Under the pieces are notes generated by a model, which was not told where the DNA came from, did not search any database, and saw nothing but the letters and a program-made list of their open reading frames with translations. Shown here piece after piece: positions 23,759 through 31,675 of a DNA stretch of 44,192 bases. Both the position numbers and the translations under genes were made by a program. Each line of letters starts with the position of its first letter. Positions within the stretch are counted from its first letter, which is position 1. The stretch spans positions 1-44,192 of the forward strand of contig CALKBZ010000016.1 in assembly GCA_937775295.1 (NCBI GenBank), read 5' to 3'. This stretch comes from an uncultured Opitutales bacterium (GTDB lineage Bacteria > Verrucomicrobiota > Verrucomicrobiia > Opitutales > Coraliomargaritaceae).

Positions 23759-23950
23759 TTCATCCCGTCGCCTTCCGAGGGAAAGTGGCTCGCGAAGCGA
23801 GACGGAAGGGTCCTCTGCCGAGCCTAAGCGTGTTTACCGCCCTGACTGAAATAACCGCGAAAACCCCTCCGTCTCGGCAGACCGAGCCACCTCCCCTTGG
23901 CAGCCGTCTTCGCTCTAACCGAGCTACGCCGAGCCAAGGGGGAGGAGCTT
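23759..23950 (+). repeat. Dispersed repeat family R2, full copy
   Basis: GGCTCGCGAAGCGAGACGGA, CCTCTGCCGAGCCTAAGCG, TTTACCGCCCTGACTGAAAT, AACCGCGAAAACCCCTCC, GTCTCGGCAGACCGAGCCAC, GCAGCCGTCTTCGCTC. Its two ends can pair with each other (GGCTCGC...GACGGA with TCCGTC...GAGCC). Confidence 0.75.
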
Positions 23951-24036
23951 TAAATAGTGCATTTATAACGTCAACTTCACGACACACAGATATGCAGGAA
24001 GAACTGTTTCCCAGGAGATTTCATAGCAATCATTCT

Positions 24037-24104
24037 CTCCCCAACCTCGCCCGCAGGGCCCTTTATTATGCCCTTGGGTGCTAGCGCAGCGGTTGTGAAT
24101 CAAG
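24037..24104 (+). repeat. 68-bp direct repeat left of the toxin-antitoxin pair (R1 core)
   Basis: Identical over 68 bp to 25156-25223. It includes CGCCCGCAGGGCCCTTTATT, ATGCCCTTGGGTGCTAGCGC and AGCGGTTGTGAATCAAG. Confidence 0.9.
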
Positions 24105-24170
24105 TCATCTCGCAGGAGAGCCTCAGCCGTCATGCTCTGAAAATACCTGCCCCTAAAAAATACCCGAACT

Positions 24171-24230
24171 TTGACAGATCAAGCGCCCTTGACAGATATC
24201 ACATATACGCTATATTATCTTTCAGATAAT
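24171..24230 (+). promoter_or_regulatory. Promoter and probable operator of the HigBA-type operon
   Basis: TTGACA (24189-24194), a 16-bp spacer and TATATT (24211-24216) form a strong sigma70-type promoter. TTGACAGAT is also present 18 bp upstream (24171). A perfect inverted repeat ATTATCT-TTC-AGATAAT (24214-24230) overlaps the -10 box, the likely transcription start and the ATG, a natural site for autorepression. The leader would be only a few nucleotides, with no Shine-Dalgarno. Confidence 0.65.
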
Positions 24231-24555
24231 GCCTTGGACAGTTGAGATATTAAATGAAGCCGTAGCGGAAGAGCTTGAAGCTCTGCCGACGGACATGAAG
24301 GCCAAATTTGAACGGATTGTTTTGCTGATCAGCAACAACGGCTTGAACGAAGTTGGCATGCCCTACGTCCGGCATTTGCAAGATAAACTATGGGAAATGC
24401 GCATGAAAGGCCGTGATGGGATATCGCGGGCTCTCTATGTGACCGCCCATGAACAGCGCGCAGTAGTGCTTCGGGTCTTTGTTAAGAAGACACAGAAAAC
24501 ACCGTCTCGCGAAATTAAATTAGCCTTAGAACGAGCCAAGGAGGTAGAACAATGA
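24229..24555 (+). CDS. HigB-like toxin (RelE/ParE superfamily, phage Gp49-like)
   Basis: A 108-residue protein. The order EELEALPTDMKAKFERIVLLI, VRHLQDKLWEMRMKGRDGISRALYV, RAVVLRVFVKKTQKTPSREIKLALERAKE matches Gp49/HigB-type toxins, which cut mRNA on the ribosome. The KKTQKTP stretch and the Arg residues before it are characteristic. The toxin gene precedes the antitoxin, as in HigBA systems, and its stop overlaps the antitoxin start (ATGA). Expression probably starts from the promoter at 24189, with a nearly leaderless mRNA. Confidence 0.92.
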   Translation: MPWTVEILNEAVAEELEALPTDMKAKFERIVLLISNNGLNEVGMPYVRHLQDKLWEMRMKGRDGISRALYVTAHEQRAVVLRVFVKKTQKTPSREIKLALERAKEVEQ

Positions 24556-24830
24556 GTAAAACTATACATGTAAAAAAACTCTTCAAAGAGTGGAGAAAAG
24601 AGCCTGAATACATCAAAGAATTCGAAGAATTGGAGGAGGAGTTTGCTATAGCGAACGCGTTAATCAAAGCGCGCACGCAGGCAAACCTGACTCAATCAGA
24701 TGTAGCGAAGCGAATGAACACGACGCAGTCGGCAGTTGCACGTCTTGAAGGAGGAGCAAACCCATCGATCAAGATGCTAAAGCGCTACGCAAAGGCAACT
24801 GGCACGAAGCTATCGATTCAACTGACCTAA
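24552..24830 (+). CDS. HigA-like XRE-family antitoxin
   Basis: A 92-residue protein. Residues about 34-88 form an HTH_3 domain (IKARTQANLTQSDVAKRMNT, TQSAVARLEGGANPSIKML). The N-terminal acidic helix (EWRKEPEYIKEFEELEEEF) is the likely toxin-binding part. It overlaps the toxin gene by four bases. The inverted repeat at 24214-24230 is its probable operator. Confidence 0.93.
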   Translation: MSKTIHVKKLFKEWRKEPEYIKEFEELEEEFAIANALIKARTQANLTQSDVAKRMNTTQSAVARLEGGANPSIKMLKRYAKATGTKLSIQLT

Positions 24831-25054
24831 TGACGGATTTTACCACTCCCGCGGACAATCAAACCTGACCTCTAAAAATTGCCTGTCCCTAAAAAAGACC
24901 CCGCCGAACGCGTCATCGGCAAACAGATCGAACGCGAAGTCATGCCTATGGCCTCGTAAGCCTAGACCACCAGATCAACTGCCATACAAGGTCTTGCAAG
25001 CAGCCTGTCCCTAAAATCCCCCTTGGCTACCAGATGACTGATCAGGAGAAATCA
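24831..25054. other. Short repeats and a possible coding remnant
   Basis: CCTGTCCCTAAAA occurs at about 24880 and 25003 (also at 2233 and 24147 as a variant). Between them 24903-24959 reads PAERVIGKQIEREVMPMAS and a stop, protein-like but unrecognised. No complete gene. Confidence 0.4.
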
Positions 25055-25223
25055 GAGCCTAAGCGTGTTTACCGCCCTGACTGAAATAACCGCGAAAACC
25101 CCTCCCTCCTTCGCTAAAGCTACGGCGGACATGCCGTCTCGGCAGACCGAGCCACCTCCCCAACCTCGCCCGCAGGGCCCTTTATTATGCCCTTGGGTGC
25201 TAGCGCAGCGGTTGTGAATCAAG
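25055..25223 (+). repeat. R2 copy followed by 68-bp R1 direct repeat, right of the toxin-antitoxin pair
   Basis: 25055-25106 and 25133-25160 match 23820-23896, with an extra segment of about 27 bp inserted (CTCCTTCGCTAAAGCTACGG). 25156-25223 is identical to 24037-24104. The order R2 then R1 is the same as on the left side. Confidence 0.85.
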
Positions 25224-25237
25224 CACTTCGAGGAGCG

Positions 25238-25410
25238 CACATCACGAGTCGAAGATGCCATAGCCGTTGCAACCACCGCAACAAGCTCGGGGCAGGCAAC
25301 CTCAACTGGGGCATCACCCATTGCAGATTAAATTTTATACAACCGCTTCCGTCTTCATTGCATTACGCCGTGACGCTTCGCTAGAGGGGGGAGATTAGGG
25401 AGGAGGAGAA
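25238..25410 (-). repeat. R1-type repeat with alternative tail, left of sulfatase/phosphoesterase pair
   Basis: Minus-strand order: CTCCCTAATCTCCCCCC, TCTAGCGAAGC, a short insertion, GGTTGTATAAAATTTAATCT, GCAATGGGTGATGCCCCAGT, CCTGCCCCGAGCTTG, GTGGTTGC, GGCATCTTCGACTC. The tail matches 29928-30015 in inverted orientation, so the two bracket 25504-29304. Confidence 0.7.
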
Positions 25411-25503
25411 GGCTTTTGTGACAGGGCCGATTATTCTGAAAGCGACAGTCGCCGGATACCATCTTTGATGGCTGATCCCTAACAAATACACCCTTTGGTT
25501 AAA

Positions 25504-27297
25504 TCATTTTCGAGTAAGGAAAATTCCATCAATCGTGATCCTCTTCGCCTTGCCTTCCGGCTTTCCTGTAATGAGCGTCAGCGGGAATTCACCTTTCGGC
25601 AGTTCCACGGATCCGAACAAAAGTTTATTTCCTTTCAACTCCTGCTGCGGAAGGTTTTTTCCGGCGACTTCAACGCGCAACGGTGCCGCGCCAGCGAAGG
25701 TTCCCGTAAAGTGGATGGCATAGGTTCCAGCCGCGGCCGAGTCGATGGTGTAGGTCACGCTGTCGCCCTCTTTTGCAAATCCATTTAACTTCGGATAAAT
25801 CCTAATGTCTCCGGTATGCGACTGGATCCTTTGGGCGGAATCAAAAAAGGTTCGACCGCCCCTGTTCTTGGCAGTCGGATCGCCGATATAGATCGTCGAG
25901 AACCGGAACGCGCCATCATCAATCAACGCTCTAAACTGACGTCGACACTCCACCAGCATCCGCGCGGTCACCTCGGGATGTTTTTGACTGATGTCCTTGC
26001 TCTCCGTCTTATCGTTGACGACATCGTACAGCTCAACCTTCCCGCCCGGATACATCATCATCTTAAATTTCGGGCCGCGTAGAGCCGATTGGTAATCTTC
26101 GAGCTTCATCGCCGTCGGATCGGGTATATACATTGAAGGGTGGCTCTCGGTCAACGAATGCTCACCCCAGGATGTAATACGAAAGACCTCGGGATGCTCG
26201 GGGGTTGCTGTTTCATTCAAAAGCGCCGGACGCACACTCACGCCGGCAAAAGGTTTGTGAGCCACGCTGCCTGGCGAAATACCCGCAACATCGAGCAGGG
26301 TCGGCAGTAGATCCTCGGCGGTTATAAACTGCGACCGCTGGCCCACCGGAATGGTTCCGGGCATCGAAACCAACAGTGGAACGCGCGTGCCGTTTTCCCA
26401 CGCCGTTGACTTTTTTCCGCGCAGGCCGGCAACATTTCGAATCGCCCAGTCTGGATGGTCGATCCACCCCTCGACAGCTTCCGCTTTCTTGCTGGACGGT
26501 CCCGTCTGACCGTTGTCGCTGACAAAAATCACGATCGTATTCTCATCCTGACCGGTTTCCTTGAGCGCATCCAGCAGCTGCCCCACGCAGGTATCCATCT
26601 GTTCGATATGACTGAAACAGCCTGCAATACTTTCCGAACACCCCTGGTCGCGATAATACGGCGCGTATCGCTCGTCCACCGGTTTCCAGGGCGTGTGTGG
26701 AATGATGTACGCCATCGATAAAAGCCAGGGAGTCCCCTTTTTCTCTTTCATGAATTGAATGCCGCGTTCGGTCATGAACTCAGAGGTCCACCCCTTAACG
26801 TCGACCGGCTTGATCGAATACAACGGGGCCAGCGGCGTGTGGTAGAGCCGTCCATCGTAATGCTGATATCCACCGACAAATAGTGACTCCTGCCAGCCGG
26901 AGTGGTGCGGTGACATGCGATGCGGAGCAACACAATCGCCCTTCCCCAAATAGAACGTGGAATACCCGTTTTCACGAAAAAACATCGGCATCAAGGTTTC
27001 ATCGCGACGCAGTCCGAAGCGTGCCCCCACACCCCAAACACCGGTTGACAGATGATTGCGCCCGGTGAAAATCATGGCACGCCCCGGTGAACAGGCCACG
27101 CCGGTGGTGTAGTTTTCAAAAATCGCCGCACTGCCTGCGAGCTTGTCGAGCTGCGGCGTGCGCAATATCGTGTTCCCCATAAACCCGAAATCGCCGTAGC
27201 CTTGGTCGTCGCTGATAATTAATAATACGTTTGGGCGCTCGGCAACAGCAGCCAATGAGCACATTAAGACCGCAAAAATAAGGATTCTTTTTTTCAT
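25504..27297 (-). CDS. S1-family sulfatase with C-terminal beta domain
   Basis: A 597-residue exported sulfatase with signal peptide MKKRILIFAVLMCSLAAVA. RPNVLLIISDDQGYGDFG provides Asp30-Asp31; TTGVACSPGRAMIFTGRNH has Cys69 in CxPGR for formylglycine. YLGKGDCVAPHRM, IIPHTPWKPVDERY and IVIFVSDNGQTG follow. After the usual end (about 470) there is an extra ~110-residue beta domain (GDSVTYTIDSAAAGTYAIHFTGTF...PQQELKG...GEFPLTLITGK), possibly glycan-binding. It is not in the same subgroup as the two paralogous sulfatases at 15002 and 19182. It follows the phosphoesterase gene (141-bp gap), so sulfatase plus phosphoesterase is a repeated combination. Confidence 0.94.
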   Translation of the reverse strand: MKKRILIFAVLMCSLAAVAERPNVLLIISDDQGYGDFGFMGNTILRTPQLDKLAGSAAIFENYTTGVACSPGRAMIFTGRNHLSTGVWGVGARFGLRRDETLMPMFFRENGYSTFYLGKGDCVAPHRMSPHHSGWQESLFVGGYQHYDGRLYHTPLAPLYSIKPVDVKGWTSEFMTERGIQFMKEKKGTPWLLSMAYIIPHTPWKPVDERYAPYYRDQGCSESIAGCFSHIEQMDTCVGQLLDALKETGQDENTIVIFVSDNGQTGPSSKKAEAVEGWIDHPDWAIRNVAGLRGKKSTAWENGTRVPLLVSMPGTIPVGQRSQFITAEDLLPTLLDVAGISPGSVAHKPFAGVSVRPALLNETATPEHPEVFRITSWGEHSLTESHPSMYIPDPTAMKLEDYQSALRGPKFKMMMYPGGKVELYDVVNDKTESKDISQKHPEVTARMLVECRRQFRALIDDGAFRFSTIYIGDPTAKNRGGRTFFDSAQRIQSHTGDIRIYPKLNGFAKEGDSVTYTIDSAAAGTYAIHFTGTFAGAAPLRVEVAGKNLPQQELKGNKLLFGSVELPKGEFPLTLITGKPEGKAKRITIDGIFLTRK

Positions 27298-27438
27298 GGT
27301 TTGTAACAGTCGTCTGGGTATTTGGTGTGATTCTAAAGCGCGTCGATCAAGTGATCAGCCGAACGCAGGGTTGTATACAACTAATTCACTAATCTAGTTC
27401 TCGCACCCTTGTTTTTTAAATCTTCTGTGCAAAGTACC

Positions 27439-29304
27439 TCACCACTGCATGACCTGATCAAGATCAAGTAATACGGGTTTCTGACCCGCAAAAGACGATG
27501 CTGATATACGGCCAGTGCCGGAAAGTGCAACGTCAGCAAATTGAATCCGGATTTGGCTATCTTCCATGGTTTTCCAGTTTTTACCCCGGGTCCATGCCTG
27601 CAACGTAATTTTCACCTTGTCGGCATCCTTGAGAGATAAGCGGCTTTTCCTGTCACTCTGGATACGTGCAATATCATCAGCTATATTTATCTGACCCTTA
27701 TTCCAGGCGTCAGGCTCATAGTGGCAATTATAATGAACATAGTCATAAGTTGAGGTATATGTGCCGTCAATTTTCTCATAGGCTTTCCCGAAACAGTAGA
27801 CGATTTTGCCCAGATTCTTTTCGCCGCGGTACAAAGCGACACTGACGACACCCCCTGCGTTACCAAGAAACTCCTGGCCGTTAATTTTATATTCAAAATT
27901 CAGGCAGGGCTTATCCTTGCCCTGCAAGTCGATCATCTGGGCGACTTGATTAAACGTTACGTGACTTCCGTAGGGCACATCCTTATCAATATACAACTCA
28001 AGGGCATTCGTTTTTTGAGCATCCTTAATCACGTCCTGAGTGACACGTGGGTTCCGATCCTGCTTGTAGATGAGATATTTGCTCCAATGGTCCAGTCCCT
28101 TGCTGAAACCGCCATTCTGCAATGCATTGAAAGCAGGCAACTCCCAGTCCTCATAGAACCACAACTTGCAGTCATCGGGGTTAAACTCAGAGAGCTGCGG
28201 CAGGTCGACTACATCGTCGAAATGCTTGAGCTTCATATCCATCTCGGTGCCGTCCACATCAACCACCGCATAACCAACCGTCGGATCCGAAACAATATCT
28301 TGTTCTCCGTAGTTGCGTGTACCGATACCGCCCGAAGGAAGGTTGATATACGTCGTACCGTTATATACTTTGGCTGTTTTCAAAGAACTTCTGAAAGGGA
28401 TATGAATGTGCCCGCTCACAGCGTACTTCACATTTCCATGCGCTGCAACTAACTCCAGCATCCTGCGCTTGATCGAGGGCACTTCAGAATAACTTACAAT
28501 ACCATTATGCCCGGTAGGCACTACGGGAGTGTGATGGAAAAATACAACCGGCTGGTCTTTATGAGCGAGGAGGTCCTGCTCAAGCCATTCGAATAAAGGA
28601 TAGGATTCGAAGAAGCCCGGCCTCATCGGATTCGGAAACACAATGAAATGCACATCGCCCACATCATACGAATAGCAGATGCGATTAATGCCGCTCATTT
28701 TCTTCTGCGCCAGGATATAGTTGCTTAGCAATTGATAATTATTTTCTTCATCCTCGGGGGAGAATATACCGGGCGTGGACGCGTTCGACGGATACGGCGT
28801 CTCGTGGTTTCCAATTTCATACAGGACCGGGGCATTGATCTCGGCTAAAATCGAATGCATCATCTCGAAATGTTCGACTTGCGCTTCGTCATCGACGACA
28901 TCGCCGACGACTATGACAAAATCAGGCTGAACCGGCTCTCTATTAATCGACTGAACGATCAATTTGATTCGTTCATTGGTCGGACCAATCCTGCCGTGTT
29001 TATTCGCGACCGTAGGATCTCCTCCCTGCGTGTCCGCTAAAATGACAAAGGAATACTTCTTCTTCTTTTGCGTTAAGCCCAAGCTGGAAAGATCAAGTTT
29101 TGCCGGAATACCGTATTCTTTCCGGTCTGCTGCAGTCAGGACGACATGACTGTGAGCACTCTTCGCTGGATTTGCTCCACCGGACAGGAGAGGACTTCGG
29201 CTGGCAGAAGACACTACCGGGGCACCGAGCATAAAAGCCGAGGATGCGCCGATCTTTCCGAAAGTTTTAATGAAGTTTCTTCTAGAATTGTTTGATTGTT
29301 TCAT
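27439..29304 (-). CDS. Tat-exported calcineurin-like metallophosphoesterase with CBM-like domain
   Basis: A 621-residue intact paralogue of the split gene at 20915-22808. SRRNFIKTFGKIGA at about 7-20 is a twin-arginine signal. The catalytic domain (about 80-360) has ILADTQGG, VVGDVVDDE, IGNHETPYP, VVFFHHTP and SGHIHIPF. A linker (LPQLSEFNPDDCKLWFYEDW) leads to a jelly-roll-like domain (about 385-600: NGGFSKGLDHWSKYLIY, CLNFEYKINGQEF, KVKITLQAWTRGK). Strong Shine-Dalgarno GTGAGGTAGGA. Residues STPGIFSPEDEEN form a short insertion absent from the paralogue. The combination of a phosphoesterase with a probable glycan-binding domain, next to sulfatases, suggests action on a phosphorylated or otherwise anionic glycan; the substrate is unknown. 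Confidence 0.92.
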   Translation of the reverse strand: MKQSNNSRRNFIKTFGKIGASSAFMLGAPVVSSASRSPLLSGGANPAKSAHSHVVLTAADRKEYGIPAKLDLSSLGLTQKKKKYSFVILADTQGGDPTVANKHGRIGPTNERIKLIVQSINREPVQPDFVIVVGDVVDDEAQVEHFEMMHSILAEINAPVLYEIGNHETPYPSNASTPGIFSPEDEENNYQLLSNYILAQKKMSGINRICYSYDVGDVHFIVFPNPMRPGFFESYPLFEWLEQDLLAHKDQPVVFFHHTPVVPTGHNGIVSYSEVPSIKRRMLELVAAHGNVKYAVSGHIHIPFRSSLKTAKVYNGTTYINLPSGGIGTRNYGEQDIVSDPTVGYAVVDVDGTEMDMKLKHFDDVVDLPQLSEFNPDDCKLWFYEDWELPAFNALQNGGFSKGLDHWSKYLIYKQDRNPRVTQDVIKDAQKTNALELYIDKDVPYGSHVTFNQVAQMIDLQGKDKPCLNFEYKINGQEFLGNAGGVVSVALYRGEKNLGKIVYCFGKAYEKIDGTYTSTYDYVHYNCHYEPDAWNKGQINIADDIARIQSDRKSRLSLKDADKVKITLQAWTRGKNWKTMEDSQIRIQFADVALSGTGRISASSFAGQKPVLLDLDQVMQW

Positions 29305-29327
29305 GCTGTCCTACCTCACTTAAGAAG

Positions 29328-29400
29328 GTTAGTTTGGGTTATAATATTGAGCTCGGGGTGATCAAAGGTGACGCCTGCGCTTGCCTGCGCTCCTCATTAC
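29328..29400 (-). promoter_or_regulatory. Upstream region conserved between the two phosphoesterase genes (copy 2), probable promoter
   Basis: Matches 22827-22900 block by block. On the minus strand TTGATC (29360-29365), 16 bp and TATAAC (29338-29343) could be a -35/-10 pair. Confidence 0.45.
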
Positions 29401-29787
29401 ACCACGGAAAAAGAACATTCGGGCGGTGTCAATCGACAATGCAACATTGATCAATAAGGTGAATGATAAATAAACAATGATGCTTAAACCTAAATTCAGA
29501 AGTCGGAGGCCAGAAAACAAGAGGTCAGACATTGAAGATTAGACATTTAGAGCGATATTGATTCTCGCCATTTTGGCGAAGCTCGAAAAACCGTAACTAA
29601 CTGACTATCAACTCTGGCTACTGGCATCTGCCTTCTGACTACTCTTTCTAGGTTAAACCAAGCCACGGAAAGAGACATGAAAAACACAAAGCGCTTATCA
29701 ACAGTGCATCGGCGCATCGATCGCCACAGAACGCCAAGGGTATGTAATCGTTCGCAATCGTGCCTAAATCGCAGTGCCTAAGCTTGT
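29401..29787. other. Intergenic region without recognised gene
   Basis: A/T-rich, with ATGAAAAACACAAAGCGCTTATCAACAGTGCATC-like sequence also seen in variant form near 23030-23060. No gene, promoter or tRNA was identified. Confidence 0.45.
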
Positions 29788-30020
29788 TATACTGCCGCGC
29801 ATGATGATTTCCTGAAAAGAGCAGCGCCTCCGACTTAGCCATAGAGTTACCACAAAAGCCTCCTCCCCAATCTCCCCTTCTCTATTATGCCCTTGGGTGC
29901 TAGCGCAGCGGTTGTGTGAAAATTTCAGATGCAATGGCATGATGCCCCAGTCGAGCTTGTCTGCCCCGAGCTTGTCGAGGTGGTTGCGACCGCTATAGCG
30001 TATAGCATCTTCGACCAGCT
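29788..30020 (+). repeat. R3 end plus R1-type repeat left of the AbiE operon
   Basis: TATACTGCCGCGCATGATGA (about 29789) is an R3 end, repeated at 31679. 29861-29939 is an R1 core (CTCCCCAATCTCCCC, ATTATGCCCTTGGGTGCTAG, AAATTTCAGATGCAATGGCA). Its tail (GATGCCCCAGT, CTGCCCCGAGCTTGTCGAGG) is inverted relative to 25238-25330. The rest to 30123 is unassigned. Confidence 0.7.
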
Positions 30021-30123
30021 ATGCTGGAAATGCAGAGTATGGGGGCTTCACCCAACTGATCATTTCGTTCAGCTATGATGGAATGACAGCAAGTGGCATC
30101 ATGACGTAGATTCGGCTTAGCCC

Positions 30124-30981
30124 TTAGAAACTATTTTCGAGCTTGTTGGCGTGATAGAGGAAAAATTCTGAGTTCCATAGCTTGAGTGATTCCTGTTCGC
30201 GTGCTGGGAGAAACCGTTGAACATCCTTTTTAGCAGTGGCCCAATCAATGGTAAGGATCGTCTCACGCAGTTTCTCAATGAGCCACTTCGGGGTGATGTC
30301 AATGGATTGTCCTTCCCAAGGACCGACTTGATCCACGGCGTTGGTGAGCAGTTTAAGGTTTGGTCGGATGTTGCGATTAACATACCAGAGGAAATCATAC
30401 CAGTCACGACCTTTGATATAAGTCCGACAGAGGAGGGCATGTGTTTTGCTGGCAAATGCGGATGGCATGTCCTGCGTGGTGAGGGCGGTCATCACAGGAA
30501 AGGCGAGGTAATGTGTTTCGAAGGCGGATCCTGCTGATGGATGAATGTCGATTTCTAGTTTGATCTTTATTTTTTGCTTTGAGTAACGGGAATGTGGCAG
30601 GTCGATAAGAAGGATCTTTCCAATCGAGTCAGTTTTTAAAAAGGCCTTTTTTACCGCAGAATCAGTGGATGACTTATCCAGTAGTTCAAAATCGATCCCT
30701 GTTTCGGTACAATCTGCTAAAACCCGATTGAGGTGCTGTTGCCACTGGAATTTATCCGCAGGCTTTTTGAGCACAAAATCGAGATCTTCTGAAAAGCGGT
30801 TCAGATTGTGCACAATCCGGAGAAAGGTTCCTCCGTGAAAAGCGGCTTCCTTAAAAAAGCCCGACCGACCCAAGCTGCTCAGTATAAAATGCTGCATCAT
30901 TTCTTGTAGCACATTTTCCTGCTCAATGACTGTAGCAGGCGCATATTCTCGGATTTTTTGATTAAATACGTCTTCAATCAT
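30124..30981 (-). CDS. abiEii: AbiEii-type nucleotidyltransferase toxin
   Basis: A 285-residue protein. FHGGTFLRIVHNLNRFSEDLDFVLKKP holds the nucleotidyltransferase motif I (GGT...DLDF), KIKLEIDIHP is motif II, and KTHALLCRTYIKGRDWYDFLWYV gives motifs III and IV. AbiEii toxins use nucleotides to modify target RNA (tRNA in studied homologues) and cause abortive infection in type IV toxin-antitoxin systems. The start overlaps the stop of the antitoxin gene (ATGA). All motifs are present, so it looks functional. Confidence 0.93.
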   Translation of the reverse strand: MIEDVFNQKIREYAPATVIEQENVLQEMMQHFILSSLGRSGFFKEAAFHGGTFLRIVHNLNRFSEDLDFVLKKPADKFQWQQHLNRVLADCTETGIDFELLDKSSTDSAVKKAFLKTDSIGKILLIDLPHSRYSKQKIKIKLEIDIHPSAGSAFETHYLAFPVMTALTTQDMPSAFASKTHALLCRTYIKGRDWYDFLWYVNRNIRPNLKLLTNAVDQVGPWEGQSIDITPKWLIEKLRETILTIDWATAKKDVQRFLPAREQESLKLWNSEFFLYHANKLENSF

Positions 30982-31631
30982 GATTTCAGTTCCTCGCTTA
31001 GTTGATGCATATACTTCTGGGTTCGTTTGTTTCGAATGCTCTCAATCACCTCATTGACCGTCGCCAAGGACATCGCAAACAGGTCGTCGAGCTCGATACG
31101 CATCGATTCCGTTAGAAAAGCGATGCCGTCCGTGTCCCAATCCACTTCTTTCCGAAGATAAACCAAATCAGCAATGGCTCTGATGGGGCTTGCAACAAAA
31201 GCCCAGGAATTGTTGTCCAGTTTGATAGATTCGACACCTGCGAGTCTATTTGAGGACGGAACGCTCTGGAAAGTAAAATCCCCCAACGGAGTCGCAAAGC
31301 GTCGAGTGCGTCTCGAGGTCGTGCTAGTGGTTTGATACACCGCCTCCGGGATCAGTCCGTGAAATGCCAATGCGGATTCTAGGCTGATAGTTGACGGCGC
31401 ATAAAGCATGGGAGCCACCGCAAACGGATGGAGGTGTGTTTTTCGGAACGATTCATTCAGGACATAGAGTCCACGTTTAAGTTGTAACACCTCTCCGCTT
31501 TCAGTGGCGCGGTGAACCAGAATATTTCGAGCCCCTCGGGAGAGATCGGGGAACAGAGTGTGCACGACAGACATGTCAAAAAAACCGCCCGGTGGAGAAA
31601 GAAGATAAATCTGTTGGGTCAATGTTTTCAT
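30978..31631 (-). CDS. abiEi: AbiEi-type antitoxin/transcriptional regulator
   Basis: A 217-residue protein. The N-terminal part (MSVVHTLFPDLSRGARNILVHRATESGEVLQLKRGLYVLNE) is the winged-helix DNA-binding region, followed by the AbiEi C-terminal domain (PSTISLESALAFHGLIPE, TTSTTSRRTRRFATPLGDFTFQSV). AbiEi proteins neutralise AbiEii and repress the operon by binding inverted repeats upstream. Such a repeat is present at 31642-31666, 11 bp before the ATG. Confidence 0.92.
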   Translation of the reverse strand: MKTLTQQIYLLSPPGGFFDMSVVHTLFPDLSRGARNILVHRATESGEVLQLKRGLYVLNESFRKTHLHPFAVAPMLYAPSTISLESALAFHGLIPEAVYQTTSTTSRRTRRFATPLGDFTFQSVPSSNRLAGVESIKLDNNSWAFVASPIRAIADLVYLRKEVDWDTDGIAFLTESMRIELDDLFAMSLATVNEVIESIRNKRTQKYMHQLSEELKS

Positions 31632-31641
31632 TATTATGATA

Positions 31642-31666
31642 GATAATTACTATATTCGTAATTATC
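31642..31666 (-). promoter_or_regulatory. Probable AbiEi operator (9-bp perfect inverted repeat)
   Basis: GATAATTAC-7 bp-GTAATTATC lies 11 bp upstream of the AbiEi start. A TATAGT sequence within it could be a -10 box, so binding would block transcription. Homologous AbiEi proteins are known to autoregulate through inverted repeats. Confidence 0.7.
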
Positions 31667-31675
31667 GTGCAATAA

